A stretch of DNA of 58,729 nucleotides from contig CAYVCG010000002.1 in the NCBI GenBank assembly GCA_964449985.1, forward strand, positions 1 to 58,729, given 5' to 3'. How positions within the stretch are numbered: the first letter of the stretch is position 1; each line of letters opens with the position of its first letter. Below are positions 17,495-26,337 of this stretch, in pieces. Below the pieces are notes generated by a model. The model was given only the letters and a program-made list of their open reading frames with translations, made no database searches and was not told the origin of the DNA. Origin of the DNA: CAYVCG01 sp964449985. GTDB lineage: Bacteria > Bacillota > Clostridia > Lachnospirales > WRAX01. A program made the position numbers and the translations under genes.

Positions 17495-18800
17495 AATAAT
17501 TTTCCATATCATTAAAATCGAGTGCTTCGGTCATACGAGCTTCAATTGTTTTTATAAGATTAAAAATGTCGTCCTCCTCCACAGAGACGTTATTGGTTTT
17601 TTCCAGTGTATCCTTTATTTCTTTGATGTCTTTTATAGAATTAAATATTTTCATTATTTCCGGTATAATGCCGGAAAACTCCCCGCCCTCTCGTTTAAGC
17701 AAATCTATAGTATCTTGCAAAAGCGCGATAGCTCGGTCATACTCAAACTTTTCAATAAACATACCGCTAAGAAGCATAACGTCCTTTATATAATCCGTAT
17801 TTGCAGCGCCCAGTATCTCGCTTTTTATCCTCAAAGCTTCCATAAAATACTCAATGGCCTTTTCGCTATTATCCCCATCTTTATACAAAAGGGCAATATT
17901 ACGTAAACTGTTTGCATAATAAATATGGTTCTCACCGATATGCTCCTTCAATATTTTTAAAGCAGTAAGTCTAAGTTTCAGAGATTTTTCTCTTTGACCA
18001 TCATACATTAAAGCTTCCGCAAGGCGGTTTAAAGCGTCTCCATAATATGGGTTTTCCTCGCTAAACATTTCTTTAATAATCTTGCATGCAGTTTCATAAC
18101 TTTTGATTGCAGACTTAAAATCATTCTTACGATAATAAACCTGGCCTATATAATATAAATTTGATAAGTATTCTTCGCTGTTTTCAGAATGTATCTTTTT
18201 TATATGAGACATGGCCCTTTTTAAATAGTTTACGGCGTTTTCCATGTCATCCATTTTTTCATAGGCATAACCTATGCAGTTTAAGCTATCTGCATAAGAA
18301 TCTCCCTCATCCTTGCGATTAAAAAGAACGGTAACATGCATTCTGATGGCTTCGTCATAATTGCCTTTGTCATAATAAGCGTTAGCAAGATTATAAAGAC
18401 AGTCCAAATGCTCTGCCGAATATTCCTTACCCTTTTCAGTAAAAATAGTTTCCGCTTCCTTAAAGTATTTGACAGAATTGTCCACATCTCCCAATCGGGC
18501 GCAACAAACAGCCACGTTATTTAATCTGTCCGCATAGGCCAGATCCTTGCCTTCAAGCTTTTTAACACGGCGCATAGAATCAAAATACAAAAGCTTTGCC
18601 TGCGCATAATTTTTCGCATCCTGATATACGCATGCCAGATTATATTGCTCGTCTGCATAATCCATACTTTCGGAGCTATCGCACTTTTTGTATAGCGCAA
18701 GCAGTTTTTTTCCGATTATAATGCAGTTTGTATAATTTTGCTGTTTGTAGTTTTGAGCGAATTGCTGACGTGCCTTTAAAATATCATCGTAATAAGTCAT
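17493..18800 (-). CDS. Tetratricopeptide repeat protein (kinesin-light-chain-like)
   Basis: A 435-aa soluble protein made almost entirely of TPR units of about 40 residues, of the kinesin-light-chain type. Repeating features are A-x-x-L-x-x-x-A and motifs such as YNLACVYQDAKNYAQA, YNLANAYYDKGNYDEA, YIGQVYYRKNDFKSA and RNIALLYKDGDNSEKA. About seven or eight units are visible, followed by a helical C-terminal tail. Such proteins are scaffolds or regulators; no enzymatic domain is present, and the partner is unknown. The ATG follows GAGGGGG. It is the last gene of the long minus-strand run and its stop overlaps the inverted-repeat terminator. Confidence 0.85.
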   Translation of the reverse strand: MTYYDDILKARQQFAQNYKQQNYTNCIIIGKKLLALYKKCDSSESMDYADEQYNLACVYQDAKNYAQAKLLYFDSMRRVKKLEGKDLAYADRLNNVAVCCARLGDVDNSVKYFKEAETIFTEKGKEYSAEHLDCLYNLANAYYDKGNYDEAIRMHVTVLFNRKDEGDSYADSLNCIGYAYEKMDDMENAVNYLKRAMSHIKKIHSENSEEYLSNLYYIGQVYYRKNDFKSAIKSYETACKIIKEMFSEENPYYGDALNRLAEALMYDGQREKSLKLRLTALKILKEHIGENHIYYANSLRNIALLYKDGDNSEKAIEYFMEALRIKSEILGAANTDYIKDVMLLSGMFIEKFEYDRAIALLQDTIDLLKREGGEFSGIIPEIMKIFNSIKDIKEIKDTLEKTNNVSVEEDDIFNLIKTIEARMTEALDFNDMENY

Positions 18801-18828
18801 GCAAGCTACCCCCTCTCATATCTATTCA

Positions 18829-20010
18829 TCAAACATGACGTATTTTCTTAATCAACATGCTAAAGCCAAATATGGCCGCTCCTGCCAAACAGGATAAAAA
18901 GCAGAAAGTATATAAATAATAATATCCGCCCACTTCAAGCAACACACCGCCAACAAGAGAACCGACAACGCCACCGACTGCAACGTATGTTGCCCCTCCA
19001 AGCAAAATCGCCAAAGACAGCAAAGAATCATTGACAACAGACCTTATATTACTAATAAAAGCAGGCACAAACAAACCAAATGTTATTGATTGCATCGTTT
19101 GCAGGATAATAATTATTGTTCTATTTGGAAAAGCAAATAAAAGCCCCATTCTCAAAACATAAAGGAAAAATGACAAAAGCAGCAGCATACGAATGGAAAA
19201 TCTTTCAGAAATTCTTTTATAATTCCATAACACCGGCGCTTCACTGGCCGCCGATAAGAAAATTGCAATACCAACCTGGCTACTGTCTCCTCCCAAATCC
19301 GAAATTATGACAGGAACATACGTAGAGCTGGCTGTCGCCCCTATATAAACAATAGTAGATGCAACGACAGTAATAACATACGGTTTAATGGCTAAAAGCT
19401 GTTTCATAGCTTCCGGAAAGCTTTGAGTCTTTTGACCAACAACCTTTTTTTGAACAGGAATATCCTCAGTCGGTATAACAGATAAAAACGCTAACAAACA
19501 TGCAACACCGTATATTGCAAACAATGAATCATATCCAAGCTTATCAAGAATAATCCCTGCGACAACTGCAGTAACAGCATATCCAATAGAACCAAATCCG
19601 CGGACAAATCCAAAACTAAGACCGCTCCTCTTTTCAGAAAGCTTAACGACATGATTATCAATGATTGCCGTTTGAGACCTTCCAGCAAATGATATAACCG
19701 CAAATATAATAAACACAGCAAAGTAAGACTGCTTTACAAGCGGAACAAGGCTGACGGCTAAAAACGTCATTATTATAAATGAAATCAATATCTTTTTTAT
19801 GCTGATATAGTATTCGCTAACATACCCCGTTGCTGCCTGCGAAATAATATTAAAAATATATGTCGAAGAGACAATTACTCCTATTGCAGATTTTGTATAC
19901 CCGGAAAGACTAAGATAAACTATTATATACGAAAACAATATCGACGCGGAAGCATTAAGCAAAAACTCCGCACTACCAAAAACTCTATTCTCTTTTGAGA
20001 TGTTGAACAC
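18829..20010 (-). CDS. Major facilitator superfamily transporter
   Basis: A 393-aa membrane protein with about twelve hydrophobic helices. It is nearest in style to the MFS_1-like/nucleoside-sugar proton symporter group (PF12832 type). SGLSFGFVRGFGSIGYA in the middle of the N-half is typical of LacY/NupG-like carriers, and a similar loop follows in the second half. The substrate cannot be deduced. The start is a GTG 7 bases after AAGGGG. It follows recX by 40 bases and precedes the TPR gene by 28 bases, so it is probably in the same operon as recA-recX without an evident functional link. Confidence 0.8.
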   Translation of the reverse strand: MFNISKENRVFGSAEFLLNASASILFSYIIVYLSLSGYTKSAIGVIVSSTYIFNIISQAATGYVSEYYISIKKILISFIIMTFLAVSLVPLVKQSYFAVFIIFAVISFAGRSQTAIIDNHVVKLSEKRSGLSFGFVRGFGSIGYAVTAVVAGIILDKLGYDSLFAIYGVACLLAFLSVIPTEDIPVQKKVVGQKTQSFPEAMKQLLAIKPYVITVVASTIVYIGATASSTYVPVIISDLGGDSSQVGIAIFLSAASEAPVLWNYKRISERFSIRMLLLLSFFLYVLRMGLLFAFPNRTIIIILQTMQSITFGLFVPAFISNIRSVVNDSLLSLAILLGGATYVAVGGVVGSLVGGVLLEVGGYYYLYTFCFLSCLAGAAIFGFSMLIKKIRHV

Positions 20011-20050
20011 ATATATTCCCCTTTAAGGATTTAATCAGCTGTTACTGTTA

Positions 20051-20671
20051 CTATTTCTCCTCAAATATTTCATTTATAACCTCATAGTCAAAGCCCTTGC
20101 GCAATAAAAAATTATATGCCCTCTTCTTTTCCTTTTGATCGGATGGCAACCCGTTTTTATATTTCTTTTGGACGGCTTTACGAGCAACGTCTATTTCATC
20201 TATATCAAGAATTGCATAGGCATTTTCTATGTATTTATTTTCAACACCCTTTTGCTTAAGCTCGCTATTAATACGAAGTCTGCCGCAATAATTGAGGTTT
20301 GTTTTCTCTTTGATATAAAGTGTAGCGAATTTAAAATCGTCAATATAGCCATATTTTTCCATCAAATCAATAACCCTTGTTATTACATCATCGGGAAAAT
20401 CGTCATAAGACTTTAGCTTATCAAGCAATTCCTTTTTAGATCTTTCTCGATAGCTTAAAAACCTAACAGCCTTATCTCTCGCCTTGGCAAACACCGTATC
20501 ATTTATTATATTATCAAATTCCTCAGTTGTGAGTTGTTTCCCTGTTTCCAGTTTATAATATAACACATCAACCCCGCCTAAACCAAAGGCGAATCTGTTA
20601 TCAATAAAAACAGAAAATCTAGAGCTATCCTTCTTCTGAGGCTCAATGGCTGTAATGACTATTTTAAGCAC
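20051..20671 (-). CDS. recX: Regulatory protein RecX
   Basis: A 206-aa all-helical modulator that binds RecA filaments. The three-helix RecX repeats are visible, starting near RFLSYRERSKKELLDKL, then VIDLMEKYGYIDDFKFATLYIKEK and GRLRINSELKQKGV, with a C-terminal RRAYNFLLRKGFDYEVI-like repeat. Length is usual for Firmicutes. The only start in frame after the preceding stop is a GTG that directly abuts AAAAGGA, so translation may be coupled to recA. It lies 10 bases after the recA stop. Position after recA supports the call. Confidence 0.92.
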   Translation of the reverse strand: MLKIVITAIEPQKKDSSRFSVFIDNRFAFGLGGVDVLYYKLETGKQLTTEEFDNIINDTVFAKARDKAVRFLSYRERSKKELLDKLKSYDDFPDDVITRVIDLMEKYGYIDDFKFATLYIKEKTNLNYCGRLRINSELKQKGVENKYIENAYAILDIDEIDVARKAVQKKYKNGLPSDQKEKKRAYNFLLRKGFDYEVINEIFEEK

Positions 20672-20681
20672 TCCTTTTCAA

Positions 20682-21677
20682 CTACTCATCNNNNNNNNNN
20701 NNNNNNNNNNNNNNNNNNNNNNNNNNNNNNNNNNNNNNNNNNNNNNNNNNNNNNNNNNNNNNNNNNNNNNNNNNNNNNNNNNNNNNNNNNGCAATATTAA
20801 GATTGATGGCCAAATCCAAAACATCTCCAGATTTAGAAATACCCTCACCATATATAATATCAAACTCAGCCGTTTTAAACGGCGGTGCAAGTTTGTTTTT
20901 AGCAACTTTAAGCTTAGTCCTATTACCGACTATTTCGCCGTTTATTTTAATAGCTTCCGCTTTTCTTATATCAAGCCTGATAGATGCATAGAATTTAAGA
21001 GCTCGCCCGCCTGTAGTTGTTTCCGGGCTGCCAAACATAACACCTATTTTGTCACGCAATTGATTAGTAAATATAACGATGCAGTTATTTTTATTTACAA
21101 AACCCGTAAGCTTTCTTAATGCCTGAGACATAAGCCTTGCATGAAGACCCATATGGCTGTCTCCCATTTCGCCCTCTATCTCCGCCTTAGGAACAAGAGC
21201 CGCAACAGAGTCTATAACAACAATATCAATAGCCGCTGAGCGGACCATAGCTTCCGCTATTTCCAAAGCCTGCTCGCCGTCATCCGGCTGAGATATGTAC
21301 AATTCGTCAATATTAACACCGAGTTTCTTTGCATAAACAGGATCCAGCGCATGTTCCGCATCAATAAAAGCCGCTATTCCCCCGGCTTTTTGAACCTCTG
21401 AAATAATATGCAAAGTAACGGTTGTTTTACCGGATGATTCCGGCCCATATATTTCTATAATTCTTCCCCGAGGAACGCCTCCCGTTCCAAGAGCAAGGTC
21501 AATACTTAATGCGCCCGTGGAAATAACATCTATTGAATTGGTTTCAACCTTTGCACCAAATTTCATAACGGCGCCCTTGCCAAAGTTTTTTTCTATAGTA
21601 GAAAGCGCAATGCCTAACGCTTTTTGTTTGTCTTCAATTGTTTTTTTATCGTCTATTGCTTTTTTAGATTCAGCCAT
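20682..21677 (-). CDS. recA: Recombinase RecA (internal assembly gap)
   Basis: The strand-exchange ATPase of homologous recombination. Visible are Walker A GPESSGKTT, the DNA-binding loop L1/L2 region with FTNQLRDKIGVMFGSPETTTGG, and the C-terminal start GISKSGDVLDLAINLNI. The sequence then enters a 100-N gap (20691-20790), after which only Asp-Glu and the stop remain. About 34 residues are hidden if the gap size is right, giving about 331 aa. The ATG at 21677 follows TTGGAGG by 7 bases; an earlier in-frame start is less likely. No LexA-box-like operator was recognised in the 48 bases between cinA and recA. Order pgsA-cinA-recA-recX is classical. Confidence 0.97.
   Translation of the reverse strand: MAESKKAIDDKKTIEDKQKALGIALSTIEKNFGKGAVMKFGAKVETNSIDVISTGALSIDLALGTGGVPRGRIIEIYGPESSGKTTVTLHIISEVQKAGGIAAFIDAEHALDPVYAKKLGVNIDELYISQPDDGEQALEIAEAMVRSAAIDIVVIDSVAALVPKAEIEGEMGDSHMGLHARLMSQALRKLTGFVNKNNCIVIFTNQLRDKIGVMFGSPETTTGGRALKFYASIRLDIRKAEAIKINGEIVGNRTKLKVAKNKLAPPFKTAEFDIIYGEGISKSGDVLDLAINLNIXXXXXXXXXXXXXXXXXXXXXXXXXXXXXXXXXXDE
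20691..20790. other. Assembly gap of 100 N inside recA
   Basis: A run of 100 N's, a standard placeholder length. It removes the end of RecA's C-terminal domain. Read-through translations across it are meaningless. Confidence 1.
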
Positions 21678-21725
21678 TTGTTTTCCTCCAAAATATATGT
21701 ATGGGGGTATGTAACACCCCAAAGC

Positions 21726-22964
21726 CTAGTCTATGCCAAGAAGCACACTCCTGACAAAGTCTAGCGCATACATAACAGTAGTCTTTCGTATGCGGTTTCT
21801 GTCGCCTGTCAAATTTATCTTTTTCACACTATTTTCACCATTATAATGAACGCCAATGTAAACAAGACCCACAGGCTTTTCATCAGTGCCACCGCCTGGG
21901 CCGGCTATCCCCGTTATACTGATGCCCATTTTTGCTCCGGATGTCTTAGCTATGCCATAAGCCATTTCCTTCGCTGTTTCAGCGCTAACCGCTCCAAATT
22001 GTTCCAAAGTTTCAGGATTTACACCAAGTCTTTTAACTTTGGCTTCGTTGCTGTATGTTACAGCTCCTTCCAATAGAATCTCAGAAACACCAGGAACATC
22101 CGTCAGCGCTGTTGTAAGCATACCACCCGTACAGGATTCGGCTATACCGATAGATACTTTCTTTTCCATCATAGTATTAACGACAGCCTGCGCAAGAGTT
22201 GTTTCTCCTTCGGCATAAATATACCGTGAAAGTCTGTTATATATCTCGTCTGCAACGGTTTTTATAAGGTCTTCGGCTTCTTCCTTATTCTCAGCCTTTG
22301 CTGTTATACGAAAATTCATTTCCCCAAGCTTTGCATAAGGGGCTATAGAAGGATTGCTCTGAGCTTTTATAAGGTCTTTTATTGCTTCCTCGGCCGAACT
22401 TTCTCCAATGCCGCATAAACGCAGCACTCTGGAAACAAAGACAGAATTGCTCTTTTTCTGTAAATACGGAATAACATAATTATAAAACATATGTTTTGCT
22501 TCAACTGGCGGGCCTGGCAGCAGAATTATCGTTTTGCCATTGTCTTCAATGATTATTCCGGGAGCTGTGCCCTTATCATTGGGGAGTATTATAGAACCTT
22601 CTGGGATAAGCGCCTGCTTTTCATTATTAGGAGTCATTTTAGCATTGATAGAAGCAAAAAAAGCTTTTATGCCATCTAAAATTTTCTCATCCAAATACTG
22701 TTTTCTATTGAAATATTTTGCGGCAGCCTCTTTTGTCAAGTCGTCATCCGTCGGCCCAAGCCCTCCGGTTGTTATAATAAGCTCTGCTCTGGAAAAGGCT
22801 GCTTCATATGCCGCAAGCACCCTTTTTTCGTTATCGCCAACAACGGTTTGAAAATAAACATTGATGCCTAAAGCTGCAAGTTCTTTCGATATAAACTGCG
22901 CATTGGTGTTCACGATATCTCCCAGCAAAAGCTCCGTTCCCACTGCAATAATTTCTGCCTCCAT
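21726..22964 (-). CDS. cinA: CinA-type nicotinamide-nucleotide amidase
   Basis: A 412-aa two-domain protein. The N-terminal MoCF-like domain starts MEAEIIAVGTELLLGDIVNTN and includes TTGGLGPTDDD. The C-terminal CinA domain carries the family signature GIAESCTGGMLTTALTDVPG and ITGIAGPGGGT and hydrolyses nicotinamide mononucleotide (PncC activity). Length is standard for CinA. The ATG at 22964 has AAGGA 11 bases before it. It lies between pgsA and recA, the usual Firmicute order; in competent relatives cinA is co-transcribed with recA. Confidence 0.95.
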   Translation of the reverse strand: MEAEIIAVGTELLLGDIVNTNAQFISKELAALGINVYFQTVVGDNEKRVLAAYEAAFSRAELIITTGGLGPTDDDLTKEAAAKYFNRKQYLDEKILDGIKAFFASINAKMTPNNEKQALIPEGSIILPNDKGTAPGIIIEDNGKTIILLPGPPVEAKHMFYNYVIPYLQKKSNSVFVSRVLRLCGIGESSAEEAIKDLIKAQSNPSIAPYAKLGEMNFRITAKAENKEEAEDLIKTVADEIYNRLSRYIYAEGETTLAQAVVNTMMEKKVSIGIAESCTGGMLTTALTDVPGVSEILLEGAVTYSNEAKVKRLGVNPETLEQFGAVSAETAKEMAYGIAKTSGAKMGISITGIAGPGGGTDEKPVGLVYIGVHYNGENSVKKINLTGDRNRIRKTTVMYALDFVRSVLLGID

Positions 22965-23004
22965 ACTTTTGTGTTCCTTCTTTCAGTAATATTTTAAAAA
23001 AACC

Positions 23005-23036
23005 TTGGGAAACTTTCTCGAGAAAAAGTTTCCCAA
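23005..23036. repeat. Palindromic element TTGGGAAACTT..AAGTTTCCCAA
   Basis: Two arms of 11 to 12 bases pair perfectly around an AT-rich loop between pgsA and cinA. A closely related palindrome with the same arm pattern lies at 57495-57523 after clpC. This suggests a dispersed intergenic repeat family, possibly acting as transcript-end or stability hairpins. No U-tract follows on the minus strand. Confidence 0.6.
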
Positions 23037-23083
23037 ATTCTTCAAAAACCTTTAATATGCGATTAGTGCATCGCAAAAATATC

Positions 23084-23632
23084 CTAATCCTTTAACACAC
23101 TTATGTTCTTGTAAATATAATCCACCATAGAAACAATAGTCAAAATAACGGAAATAACAACAAGAAAGTTACCCAGTTCAATAATTGGCGAATAATCAAT
23201 TTTAAGCAGAACGACAATTATCATAAGCATTTGTGAAACGGTCTTTACCTTGCCCCAAAAACTTGCAGCAATTACTACGTTTGAACCAGCGGCAACAAGC
23301 CTAAAGCCCGTAACAATAAATTCTCTGCTTATAATAAGTATAACTATCCATCCGCTTAAATCACCCAATTGCACCATAGATATAAGCGCCGCAGAAACCA
23401 GCACCTTATCCGCAAGTGGGTCTGCAAACTTCCCGAAATTCGTCACAAGGTTATATCTCCTTGCGATATACCCATCGAGCATATCAGTCAAAGAAGCGAC
23501 AATAAAAATCCCAACAGCGACCTGTCTGGCAGTTTGAAGATTATCAAATATACCGCCCAAAAGCGCGATGAGAAAAATCGGTATTAATAAAACCCTTAAG
23601 AGTGTAAGCTGGTTCGGTATGTTAAGCTTCAT
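23084..23632 (-). CDS. pgsA: CDP-diacylglycerol-glycerol-3-phosphate 3-phosphatidyltransferase
   Basis: A 182-aa membrane enzyme that makes phosphatidylglycerol phosphate, the committed step toward phosphatidylglycerol. The CDP-alcohol phosphotransferase signature D-x2-D-G-x2-A-R-x8-G-x3-D-x3-D is complete in DMLDGYIARR..GKFADPLADK. Several hydrophobic helices surround it. The ATG at 23632 is chosen because AGGGAG lies 7 bases before it; a TTG two codons earlier is less likely. It lies between the alcohol dehydrogenase and cinA genes. Confidence 0.95.
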   Translation of the reverse strand: MKLNIPNQLTLLRVLLIPIFLIALLGGIFDNLQTARQVAVGIFIVASLTDMLDGYIARRYNLVTNFGKFADPLADKVLVSAALISMVQLGDLSGWIVILIISREFIVTGFRLVAAGSNVVIAASFWGKVKTVSQMLMIIVVLLKIDYSPIIELGNFLVVISVILTIVSMVDYIYKNISVLKD

Positions 23633-23665
23633 AAACAAACTCCCTATTTAAGCATATATAATATG

Positions 23666-24838
23666 TTATTCAGCCAATTTGTATATATTTACAATATCAT
23701 CTTTTTTGAGCTTTACAAAGTTGCCCAATTCAAAACTTTCGCCCCATGTAGCCTTAATAGCCATTTCCTCAAATCTATCGTTAGAAATGTTAAGCTCAGA
23801 TAATCTTATTGGCAGATTCATACTCTTAAAGAACGTTTCCATAGCTTTTATGCCGGCAAGAGCAGTCTTTTCTTTATCAAAATAGTCATTTTCGACATTC
23901 CATACTCTAACAGCAAACTGAACAAAGCGATCAATGTCATTCTTATAGACAAATTTCATCCATGCGGGGAAAACTATAGCAAGCCCAGCGCCATGAGCAA
24001 TGTCATAAATTCCGCTTAATTCATGCTCAATCATATGCGATGCCCAGTCACCAATGCGTCCGCTGCTTAATGAGTTGTTATGAGCAAAAGCTCCTCCCAG
24101 CATTATTTCGCTCCAAACGTCATAGTCATCAGGTTTTTCAAGAGCAAGAGGAGCGTTGTTAATTATCGTTTTCATAACGGCTTCAATCATTCTGTCAACA
24201 AGCTCTACGTGTTTAACGTTTGTAAAATATCTTTCCATAAGATGCGCCAAAATATCCGCAACACCATAACCAATCTGTTCCTTAGGCAAAGTAAATGCAA
24301 GCTCCGGATTTAAAATAGAAAATCTTGGATACATGCAATACGGTTCTGCACCAGCGCGTTTTAACAAGCCTTCTTCTTTTGTAATAACACAGCCTGTGCT
24401 AGATTCACTTCCAGCGGCAGGAATTGTAAGTATCGTTGCGACAGGCAAAGACTTTTCCGGAACAGCTTTGTCATCAAAGAAATCCCAAACGTCACCGTCA
24501 TAAGGAACGCCAACGGATATAGCTTTAGCAGAGTCTATAGCGCTTCCGCCGCCAACTGCAAGTATTAAATCAATATTTTCTTTTCTACAAATTTCAATGC
24601 CTTCATAAACTAGCCCAAGACGTGGATTTGGTTTAACTCCACCTAATTCGAACACTTCTATGCCGCTATCATTCAGAGATTTCATAACTCTGTCATAAAG
24701 CCCTGTGCGCTTTATAGAACCGCCACCGTAATGCAAAAGAACTCTCTTACCGTATTTTGAAGCATATTTCCCAATTTCATTTTCTCTGCCTTTCCCAAAA
24801 ATAATTTCAGTACCGTTATAAAAATTAAAATCTACCAT
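23666..24838 (-). CDS. Iron-containing alcohol dehydrogenase (butanol dehydrogenase type)
   Basis: A 390-aa group III alcohol dehydrogenase close to Clostridium BdhA/BdhB and YqhD, reducing aldehydes such as butyraldehyde with NAD(P)H. The nucleotide-binding GGGSAIDSAKAI and the metal ligands in DILAHLMERYF and HMIEHELSGIYDIAHGAG are present. Length fits. The ATG at 24838 follows GGAGG by 8 bases; the longer reading starts within that site. The gene is inserted between rimO and pgsA, which are usually close together, so its presence here is unusual. Physiological substrate and cofactor preference cannot be decided. Confidence 0.9.
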   Translation of the reverse strand: MVDFNFYNGTEIIFGKGRENEIGKYASKYGKRVLLHYGGGSIKRTGLYDRVMKSLNDSGIEVFELGGVKPNPRLGLVYEGIEICRKENIDLILAVGGGSAIDSAKAISVGVPYDGDVWDFFDDKAVPEKSLPVATILTIPAAGSESSTGCVITKEEGLLKRAGAEPYCMYPRFSILNPELAFTLPKEQIGYGVADILAHLMERYFTNVKHVELVDRMIEAVMKTIINNAPLALEKPDDYDVWSEIMLGGAFAHNNSLSSGRIGDWASHMIEHELSGIYDIAHGAGLAIVFPAWMKFVYKNDIDRFVQFAVRVWNVENDYFDKEKTALAGIKAMETFFKSMNLPIRLSELNISNDRFEEMAIKATWGESFELGNFVKLKKDDIVNIYKLAE

Positions 24839-24879
24839 GAAGCATTCCTCCATATATTTATTATAGTTAAAACCTTTTA

Positions 24880-26247
24880 TTATTCAACAAGCTCACCCAT
24901 CAGGTCATATTCAGATGCATCCTTTATAATAGCATCAACGAATTCACCTATGTCAAGGCGTTTATTGCTTTCAATAACAACTAGCCCATCAGCATCGGGG
25001 CAGTCCATATAAGACCTGCCATAGTATTTACGCCTATTTTCAGGCAAAACGCCTTCAACCAACACTTTATATGTATTACCAACTTTTTCATTGTGATTTT
25101 TAAGAGATATTTTTTGCTGTTCCCGCATTACGATTTTACTACGACGAATCTTTTCTCGTTCAGGAACTTGATCAGGCATTTTAGCAGCCGGTGTGCCTTC
25201 CTCTTTGGAATATGCAAATACACCAAGCTTATCAAACCCTGTTTCTTTTACAAATTGAAGCATTTCGTCAAATTCCTCCTGCGTTTCCCCAGGGAATCCC
25301 GCTATAAGTGTAGTCCTTAGCGTAATATCCGGCATAGCAGCACGAAGTTTTGATATAACAGACATCGTGCTTTCCTTAGAACTTTTTCTACCCATTCTTT
25401 TAAGAACATCATTATTAATATGCTGTATAGGCATATCAATATAATGGCAAACCTTTGGATTTTCAGCCATTTCATTAATAAGAGCATCTGTAATATGTTC
25501 TGGATAACAATATAAAAGACGTATCCATTCAATACCGCTTATCTTTGAAAAACCGTTTATTAATTCATGTATCTTAGATTCACCATATAAATCAATGCCA
25601 TAAAGCGATGTATCCTGCGCAACAACTATAAGCTCTTTAACGCCTTGATCAGCCAGACTTTTTGCTTCCTGAATAAGAACATCCATCTCTCTGCTCCTAA
25701 AACCACCCCTAAGTGTGGGTATGGTGCAGTATGTACAGCGATTGTCACAACCTTCTGCAACTTTAATGTATGCATAATGAGACGGTGTACTCAATATACG
25801 TTTTGCTTTGTCCGGTTCAGGGATATCACAATCAATTCCAGACATCATAACTTCTTTATTGTTACCGCCAAGAACCTTTTCCAAAACATCTGCTATTTTT
25901 GAGTAGTCACCAGTCCCAAGCACAGCGTCAACGCCAGGGATTTCTTCAAAAACTTCATCTTTGTATCTTTGTGCCATACAGCCCGTTACAATTAATGCCT
26001 TGCAAGTTCCGTGCTCCTTATAATCAGCAAGCTCAAAGGCTATTTGGAAGCTTTCAGTTACGGCATCTGCTATAAAGCCGCAAGTATTTAAAATCAAAAC
26101 ATCAGCTTCACTCTTATCCGATATAAGGTCATATCCCTTTTCTGCCAAAATTCCAAGCATAACCTCGCTATCCACCAGATTCTTGTCACACCCAAGCGAT
26201 ATAAGAGCAACCTTCATTCTATTACCTGTCGCATCATTTGTTGACAA
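24880..26247 (-). CDS. rimO: Ribosomal protein S12 methylthiotransferase RimO
   Basis: A radical-SAM enzyme that adds a methylthio group to an aspartate of ribosomal protein S12. The UPF0004 domain begins MKVALISLGCDKNLVDSEVM with its cluster cysteines in SLGC, NTCG and VTGCMAQ. The radical-SAM CxxxCxxC is CDNRCTYC (near residue 168). A TRAM-like C-terminal domain follows. The TTG at 26247 has GAGGTG about 5 bases before it; the ATG ten codons later is the usual family start and has a weaker site, so either is possible. It follows folD and precedes the alcohol dehydrogenase. Confidence 0.93.
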   Translation of the reverse strand: MSTNDATGNRMKVALISLGCDKNLVDSEVMLGILAEKGYDLISDKSEADVLILNTCGFIADAVTESFQIAFELADYKEHGTCKALIVTGCMAQRYKDEVFEEIPGVDAVLGTGDYSKIADVLEKVLGGNNKEVMMSGIDCDIPEPDKAKRILSTPSHYAYIKVAEGCDNRCTYCTIPTLRGGFRSREMDVLIQEAKSLADQGVKELIVVAQDTSLYGIDLYGESKIHELINGFSKISGIEWIRLLYCYPEHITDALINEMAENPKVCHYIDMPIQHINNDVLKRMGRKSSKESTMSVISKLRAAMPDITLRTTLIAGFPGETQEEFDEMLQFVKETGFDKLGVFAYSKEEGTPAAKMPDQVPEREKIRRSKIVMREQQKISLKNHNEKVGNTYKVLVEGVLPENRRKYYGRSYMDCPDADGLVVIESNKRLDIGEFVDAIIKDASEYDLMGELVE

Positions 26248-26337
26248 AAAATCACCTCAATCCAAATCAAATAACTTCATAAGTTTACATAATATTATTA
26301 TGTTTACATTTGTTTCTTACTCAAAAGTGCGCTTGCG

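Noticed and set aside
26290..26325. Imperfect AT-rich palindrome between folD and rimO
   Set aside because: Arms are only 7 bases with mismatches, within the chance range for such AT-rich DNA.
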